From UBA964 sp037444685 (GTDB taxonomy: Bacteria; Pseudomonadota; Gammaproteobacteria; Steroidobacterales; Steroidobacteraceae), in the NCBI GenBank assembly GCA_037444685.1, contig JBBILX010000008.1:62001-126000 (forward strand): DNA of 64,000 nucleotides, given 5' to 3'. Each line of letters begins with the position of its first letter. The first letter of the stretch is position 1. Below the pieces are notes generated by a model that worked only from the letters and a program-made list of their open reading frames with translations, ran no database searches and was not told where the DNA came from. The position numbers and the translations under genes were made by a program. Below are positions 59,262 through 64,000 of this stretch, piece by piece.

Positions 59262-61037
59262 TCAGAGCAGCGCGGCGTCCATCTCGAGCACGCTCGCCGC
59301 CCCGCCGGTGACGACCCGCGCCTGGGCTTGTGCCTGCGGCAGCACGTGCAACGCATAGAAGCGCGCCGTCGCGACCTTGGCCTGCATGAATTCTCGATCG
59401 GCTGCCCCGGACGCCAGATCCGCTGCCGCGATCGCAGCCGAGCGCGTCATCAGCCAACCACCGAGCACGACCCCGCAAAGCTTCAGATAAGGCACCGACA
59501 CCGCCGCACCGCACGCTGGATCGCTGGCCATCGAAGCGAGCAGTGCCGTCGTCGCCGCGCGCAGCGAGGCGACGGCTTCGAGAGTCTCCGCACGACCGAC
59601 GGCCGACTCGGGCAGCGCCTCGATCTCGGTCTCGATGGCTGTGAGGAGCGCCGCCATCGTGGCACCGCGATCACGGCCGATCTTGCGGCCGATCAGATCA
59701 TTCGACTGGATGCCGGTCGTTCCCTCGTAGATCGTCGTGATGCGCGCGTCGCGGAGGACCTGCGCGGCGCCGGTCTCCTCGATGAAACCCATGCCGCCGT
59801 GCACCTGGATGCCGATCGAGGCGAGCTCGACGCCGGTCTCGGTGCACCAGCCCTTGACGATCGGAATCAGCAGTTCGCCGCGCGCCTTCGCGGCGGCGCG
59901 CTGCGTCGCGTCTGGATGCGCCGCAGCGAGGTCGAGCTGCAGCGCCGTGTACAGTGCCAGCGCCCGCATCGCCTCGATCTGCGACCGCATCGTCAGCAGC
60001 ATGCGCTTGACGTCCGGGTGATGGGCGATCGGCAGCGGCTTGCCGTCCGAGGAAGCCACGGGCGGCTTGCCCTGGATGCGCGTGCGGCCCCACTCGGCAG
60101 CCTGCTGGTAGGCACGTTCGGCGACGGCATACCCCTCGAGCCCGACCGACAGCCGCGCCGCGTTCATCATGATGAACATGTACTCGAGACCACGGTTGGG
60201 CTCGCCCACCAGATAGCCGATCGCGCCGTCCTTCTGCCCGTAGGCGAGCACGGCCGTCGGGCTGCCGTGGATGCCGAGCTTGTGCTCGATCGAGATGCAG
60301 TGGACGTCGTTGCGGGCGCCTAGCGAGCCGTCCGCGTTGACGAGCACCTTCGGCACGATGAACAGCGAGATGCCCTTGACGCCCGGCGGCGCGCCCTCGA
60401 TGCGCGCGAGCACCATGTGGATGATGTTCGGCGTCAGGTCGTGCTCACCGTAGGTGATGAAGATCTTCTGGCCGTACAGCCGGTAGTAATCGCCCTCGGG
60501 CACCGCACGCGTGCGGATCGCCGCGAGGTCCGACCCGGCCTGCGGCTCGGTCAGGTTCATCGTGCCGGTCCACTCGCCGCTGACCATCTTCGGCAGGTAG
60601 AGCGCCTTCTGCGCGTCGGTGCCGGTCAGTTCGAGCGCCTCGATCGCACCCTGCGTCAGCATCGGGCAGAGCTTGAACGCGAGGTTCGAAGATGCCCAGA
60701 GTTCCTCGACGGCCGTGCCGATCACGGTCGGCGCGCCCTGACCACCAAAATGCGGGTCGGCACGCAGTGCGGGCCAGCCGCCCTCGACGAACTGCCGGTA
60801 GGCCGCATCGAAGCCCGTCGGCGTTCGCACGCCCTCGGGGGTCCACTTCGCGCCTTCTCGGTCTGCGCTCTTCCAAAGCGGATCCAGGACATTTTCCGCG
60901 AACTTGCCGGCTTCCTGCAGGATCGTGTCGGCAAGATCTGCCGAATAATCTGAGAACGCAGCGCACCCTACCAACTGGCCGTCGTCGATGACTCGGTGCA
61001 GAACGAAGCTCAGGTCTTTGAGGGGTGCGCGATACAT
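59262..61037 (-). CDS. Acyl-CoA dehydrogenase (DmdC-like long form)
   Basis: 591 residues. The usual three acyl-CoA dehydrogenase domains are preceded by a short N-terminal segment (YRAPLKDLSFVLHRV) and followed by a C-terminal helical extension, as in the long 3-methylmercaptopropionyl-CoA dehydrogenase-like group. FAD motifs: MNLTEPQAGSDLAAIRT and KIFITYGEHD. The catalytic Glu lies in ITTIYEGTTGIQSNDLIGRK (about residue 435). Substrate cannot be told. It lies downstream of a LysR gene on the same strand (42 nt). Confidence 0.92.
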   Translation of the reverse strand: MYRAPLKDLSFVLHRVIDDGQLVGCAAFSDYSADLADTILQEAGKFAENVLDPLWKSADREGAKWTPEGVRTPTGFDAAYRQFVEGGWPALRADPHFGGQGAPTVIGTAVEELWASSNLAFKLCPMLTQGAIEALELTGTDAQKALYLPKMVSGEWTGTMNLTEPQAGSDLAAIRTRAVPEGDYYRLYGQKIFITYGEHDLTPNIIHMVLARIEGAPPGVKGISLFIVPKVLVNADGSLGARNDVHCISIEHKLGIHGSPTAVLAYGQKDGAIGYLVGEPNRGLEYMFIMMNAARLSVGLEGYAVAERAYQQAAEWGRTRIQGKPPVASSDGKPLPIAHHPDVKRMLLTMRSQIEAMRALALYTALQLDLAAAHPDATQRAAAKARGELLIPIVKGWCTETGVELASIGIQVHGGMGFIEETGAAQVLRDARITTIYEGTTGIQSNDLIGRKIGRDRGATMAALLTAIETEIEALPESAVGRAETLEAVASLRAATTALLASMASDPACGAAVSVPYLKLCGVVLGGWLMTRSAAIAAADLASGAADREFMQAKVATARFYALHVLPQAQAQARVVTGGAASVLEMDAALL

Positions 61038-61079
61038 GCCGATTCCTTCGGACAGCGGGACTGAGTGGATCGCGAAATT

Positions 61080-62006
61080 CTATCGCGCCAGGGCCGGAAC
61101 GATGTTTGCGGCCAGGAAATCGACGAGCGCCGTCACGCGGCGGTCCGTCGCGAGCTCGCCTCGGTATTCGGCGACCAGAGGTGCGGCGCCGGGCAGCTCC
61201 CAGTCGGCGAGTACCCTCGTCAGTTTGAATGTCGCGAGACCCTGCCGACAGAGAAACTCGGGCAGCAGACCGATGCCGACGCCCGCCGCCATCGCCGCAT
61301 GGATCACCGCCGGATCGTCCGCCGCGAGCTTGGGCCTCACGGTGACTTCGGCGCGCCGCGACTGCTGGGAGAGCCGCATCAGATAGCTCGAGCCAGCGCC
61401 CTCGGGCGTCAGCAGGTCGTGCTGCTCGAGGTCCTCGGGACGCACCGGCAAGCCGCGTTTCTGCAGGTAAGCCGGCGTCGCCGCGAGCACGCGCGGCGGT
61501 GCGCCGAGTTCGCGCACGACGCGCCCCGGCGAGCCGCTGCTGCCGACCCGAATCTCGACGTCGGGTGGCGCCTCCTCGGGCGACGGCGCAGACGGGTCAC
61601 CGAGCTCCAGCTCGAGCGCGATGTCGGTAAAGCGCTCGAGGAAACGCGGCACCAGCGGCGCGAGCAGCAGCCGGCCAAGGGCCGCCTCGGCGCGCACGCG
61701 CAGCGGCCCCTCGCGCTGGTGGTTCAGCCGGATCGCCTGCGCGCGCGTAGCCTCGGCCGCGGCGACGATCGCGAGACAGTCGGGCAGCAACTGCTCGCCG
61801 GCCGGGGTCAAACGGATCCGGCGCGTGGTGCGTGTCAGCAGCACGACACCGAGTGCGCGCTCGAGATCGGCTACCGCTCGGCTGACCGCCGCCTTGGGCA
61901 CCTTGAGCGCGCGCGCGGCGGCCGAGAAACCGTTGAGCTCGACGACCTTGGCGAACGTGGCCATCTGCGACGGAAGCCAGATTAGTCCGGATTTCGTTGA
62001 TTCCAT
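61080..62006 (-). CDS. LysR family transcriptional regulator
   Basis: About 308 residues from the ATG at 62006; an ATG at 62045 is possible. HTH: FAKVVELNGFSAAARALKVPKAAVSRAVADLERALGV (about residues 17-53), then RTTRRIRLTPAGEQLL. The effector domain begins with GPLRVRAEAALGRLLLAPLVPRFLERF. It probably controls the acyl-CoA dehydrogenase gene downstream on the same strand or the divergent DUF1993 gene. Confidence 0.92.
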   Translation of the reverse strand: MESTKSGLIWLPSQMATFAKVVELNGFSAAARALKVPKAAVSRAVADLERALGVVLLTRTTRRIRLTPAGEQLLPDCLAIVAAAEATRAQAIRLNHQREGPLRVRAEAALGRLLLAPLVPRFLERFTDIALELELGDPSAPSPEEAPPDVEIRVGSSGSPGRVVRELGAPPRVLAATPAYLQKRGLPVRPEDLEQHDLLTPEGAGSSYLMRLSQQSRRAEVTVRPKLAADDPAVIHAAMAAGVGIGLLPEFLCRQGLATFKLTRVLADWELPGAAPLVAEYRGELATDRRVTALVDFLAANIVPALAR

Positions 62007-62102
62007 CGAAGATGTGGGCAGCGATTGTTTCGTAGAAGATACCATCGAGCGGCGGAGGCGCGGCTACAATCGGGAGCCTCTCCCGCGAGCGGAGCCCAGA
62101 CC

Positions 62103-62609
62103 GTGCCGCTGTCGACCTACCAGATGACCGTCGACCCGTTCATCCACATGCTGACAAACCTGCGCCAGATCCTCGCCAAGGCTGCGGTGCATGCCGAGGC
62201 GCACAAGCTCGACCCCGAAGTCCTCGAGCGCTCCCGGCTCGCGCCCGACATGTTCGCGCTCACCCGGCAGGTACAGCTCGCCTGCGACTTCGCGAAGAAC
62301 AGCGCGGCGCGACTTGTAGGACTCGAGCCGCCGCGCTTCGAGGACGTTGAAGTGCGCTTTCCGGAGCTGATCGACCGGGTCGACCGCACGCTCGCCTATC
62401 TGCGGACTCTGACGCCGGGGCAGTTCGAGGGCGCGGAGGCACGGCAGATCCGCGTGCCTCTGCGCACCCGCACGCTCGAGATGGAAGGGCTGCCGTTCCT
62501 GCAGAAGTGGGTGCTGCCGAACTTCTACTTCCACGTCACCACCGCCTACGCAATCTTGCGCCATCAGGGCGTCGAGCTCGGCAAGCAGGATTTCCTGGGC
62601 GGCATCTGA
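62103..62609 (+). CDS. DUF1993 (DinB-like) family protein
   Basis: 168 residues from GTG 62103. QMTVDPFIHMLTNLRQILAKAAVHAEA, RLAPDMFALTRQVQLACDFAKNSAARL, the middle FPELIDRVDRTLAYLRTL and LPNFYFHVTTAYAILRHQGVELGKQDFLG match DUF1993, a four-helix DinB-like family that may bind metal with its His residues. Function unknown. It is divergent from the LysR gene and followed by a flavin-barrel protein at 27 nt. Confidence 0.9.
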   Translation: MPLSTYQMTVDPFIHMLTNLRQILAKAAVHAEAHKLDPEVLERSRLAPDMFALTRQVQLACDFAKNSAARLVGLEPPRFEDVEVRFPELIDRVDRTLAYLRTLTPGQFEGAEARQIRVPLRTRTLEMEGLPFLQKWVLPNFYFHVTTAYAILRHQGVELGKQDFLGGI

Positions 62610-62636
62610 CGCACACCGCCGCGGGGTCACGCACCA

Positions 62637-63239
62637 ATGGGCAAGGTTCATGAAGGCATCTACACTGCGCTCGCGGGCTGGATCGCCGCGCAGCGGCTGT
62701 TCTTCGTCGCCACCGCGCCGTCGGGTGCCGCCGGGTACGTCAACTGCTCACCGAAGGGGGGCGACACGCTGCGCGTGCTCGGCCCGCGCGAGATCGCGTT
62801 CATGGATGGAGGCGGCTCCGGGGTCGAGACGATCTCGCACCTGCGCGACAACGGCCGGATCTGCGTGATGCTCTGCGCGTTCGAGGGCTCCGCGCGTATC
62901 CTGCGGCTGCACGGCCGCGGCGAAGTCGTCGATCCACTGCATGCGGATTTTGCCGCGCTGCTCGCGCGCTTCCCGCCCTGGCCGCTAGTGCGCGCGATTG
63001 TGCGGGTCCACGTCACGCGTGTAGCGGACTCCTGCGGCTATGGCGTGCCGCGGTACGACTACGTCGCCGAGCGGACCGAAACGGCTGAATATGTCGCGAA
63101 GGCCAGCGACGCGACGCTGCGCAGTCACCTGCTCGAGCACAACCGGCAAGGACTCGACGGCCTGCCGGCGCTGACACCGCAGGAGATCGAGGCCGCCGTG
63201 ATCCAGCGTCACCGGCCCGCAACCGGGGGATCCGCATGA
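62637..63239 (+). CDS. Pyridoxamine 5'-phosphate oxidase-like flavin split-barrel protein
   Basis: 200 residues. AQRLFFVATAPSGAAGYVNCSPKGGDTLRVL and IAFMDGGGSGVETISHLRDNGRICVMLCAFEGSARILRLHGRGEVV give the split-barrel fold that binds FMN, F420 or haem. The C-terminus (DSCGYGVPRYDYVAERT) is shared by a group of such proteins annotated only by fold. It overlaps the next gene by 4 nt (ATGA). Confidence 0.88.
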   Translation: MGKVHEGIYTALAGWIAAQRLFFVATAPSGAAGYVNCSPKGGDTLRVLGPREIAFMDGGGSGVETISHLRDNGRICVMLCAFEGSARILRLHGRGEVVDPLHADFAALLARFPPWPLVRAIVRVHVTRVADSCGYGVPRYDYVAERTETAEYVAKASDATLRSHLLEHNRQGLDGLPALTPQEIEAAVIQRHRPATGGSA

Positions 63240-64000
63240 CTGGCCTGCCGCGGCGCAGGCTCGGTCGTCAGGGTCTCGAGGTTTCCACCATCGGCCTCGG
63301 CACGATGGGCATCACGGGCGTCGCCGGCATGCCGGAGATGTACGGCCCGGCCGATGTCGACGAGGGCATCGCAACGATCCACCGCGCGCTCGATCTCGGT
63401 GTCGACTTCTTCGACACGGCCGAGGTGTACGGCCCGTGGCGCAACGAGGAGATCCTGGGCCGGGCGCTGCGTGACCGACGCGAGCAGGCGATCATCGCGA
63501 CCAAGTTCGGCTTCCGCATCGATGCCGAGGGCCGCATCAGCGGCGTGGACGGACGTCCGGAGAACGTACGCCGCGCGCTCGACGGCTGCCTGCGGCGGCT
63601 CGGCGTAGAGCACCTCGACCTCTGGTATCAGCACCGGCTCGACCGCGACGTGCCGATCGAGGAAACGGTCGGTGCGATGGCCGAGCAGGTACGTGCCGGC
63701 AAGGTGCGCTTCCTCGGGCTGTCGGAAGTCGGCGCTTCGACGCTGCGCCGCGCCCACGCCGTGCACCCGATCAGCGCGCTGCAGAGCGAGTATTCGCTCT
63801 GGGAGCGCAACATCGAGGGCGAAGTGCTCGACACCTGCCGCGAACTCGGCATCGGCATCGTGCCCTACAGTCCGCTCGGGCGCGGCTTCCTGACCGGTGC
63901 CGTCGGCGCCGCCGAGACGCTCGGCGAACGCGATTACCGCCGGCTCGATCCGCGCTGGCAGGCCGGCAACTTCGAGCGTAACCGGCGCATCGTGGCCGCG
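63236..64000 (+). CDS. Aldo/keto reductase, 3' end outside window
   Basis: 255 residues are visible with no stop before the window edge. GRQGLEVSTIGLGTMGIT starts the barrel; catalytic Asp and Tyr are in VDFFDTAEVYGPWRNEEILG (about 52-71), Lys in IIATKFGF and His in LDLWYQHRLDRDVPIEE. GLSEVGASTLRRAH, QSEYSLWERNIEGEVL and PYSPLGRGFLTG match the AKR13/YakC-like group. Cytosolic, NADP-dependent. It is translationally coupled to the flavin-barrel gene before it. Confidence 0.93.
   Translation, partial: MTGLPRRRLGRQGLEVSTIGLGTMGITGVAGMPEMYGPADVDEGIATIHRALDLGVDFFDTAEVYGPWRNEEILGRALRDRREQAIIATKFGFRIDAEGRISGVDGRPENVRRALDGCLRRLGVEHLDLWYQHRLDRDVPIEETVGAMAEQVRAGKVRFLGLSEVGASTLRRAHAVHPISALQSEYSLWERNIEGEVLDTCRELGIGIVPYSPLGRGFLTGAVGAAETLGERDYRRLDPRWQAGNFERNRRIVAA

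Noticed and set aside
1..64000. tRNA, rRNA, CRISPR, IS elements or prophage
   Set aside because: No cloverleaf-like sequence with CCA-adjacent stems, no rRNA blocks, no regularly spaced repeats and no transposase, integrase or phage structural genes were seen.

Overview
The window is high-GC DNA (about two thirds G+C by eye) carrying roughly 63 protein genes packed at bacterial density. There is no rRNA, recognisable tRNA, CRISPR array, prophage or insertion sequence. A DUF971-ubiE-ubiJ-ubiB run, Bcr/CflA and RND efflux, OxyR, FeoAB, TonB-dependent receptors and a HiPIP point to a Gammaproteobacterium. The many Tat-exported oxidoreductases and TonB receptors would suit a Nevskiales/Steroidobacterales-type organism, but that lineage call is inference only.

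Left part (1-10.4 kb): the end of a MetE C-terminal-domain gene, an SDR and an arylmalonate decarboxylase/maleate isomerase-like gene form a tight trio. Next come a Tat-exported DUF1838 protein facing a paraoxonase-like lactonase, a polytopic membrane protein, a Tat flavin oxidase and a second small membrane protein. A KAS III (FabH-like) gene is translationally coupled to an MFS exporter.

10.4-19.5 kb: a very small gene for ribosomal protein THX; a three-gene 2-oxoacid:ferredoxin oxidoreductase locus (GltD-like flavoprotein, KorA with fused gamma domain, KorB); then the ubiquinone genes DUF971-ubiE-ubiJ-ubiB; then a small secreted charged-helix protein behind an AT-rich promoter.

19.6-29.1 kb (minus strand): a complete trp operon, trpEGDCFBA. 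It is preceded by a textbook attenuator: a 17-residue leader peptide with three consecutive Trp codons, alternative pairing segments and a U-tract terminator. The operon continues with four non-trp genes (two-TM channel, Bcr/CflA exporter, VOC protein, hotdog thioesterase), nearly all joined by 4-nt stop/start overlaps, giving an apparent 11-gene unit.

29.3-43 kb: DUF2061, a HerA-like ATPase, DUF2780, a TlpA-like lipoprotein, YajQ, a rhomboid protease and a purU whose 3' end is frameshifted. An iron locus follows: feoA-feoB, a small membrane protein and an orphan periplasmic binding protein, divergent from a FecA-like receptor across a Fur-box-like site. DUF2237 and AzlCD come next; AzlC may start at CTG.

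43-64 kb: TetR plus a TolC/adaptor/RND pump operon ending in a coupled D-2-hydroxyacid dehydrogenase, a second TonB receptor, YciI/OxyR, HiPIP, an LCAT-like acyltransferase, a beta-barrel candidate, DNA photolyase, two aldo/keto reductases (the last cut by the window edge), an acyl-CoA dehydrogenase with a LysR regulator, DUF1993 and a flavin-split-barrel protein. GC-rich hairpins sit at several convergent junctions.
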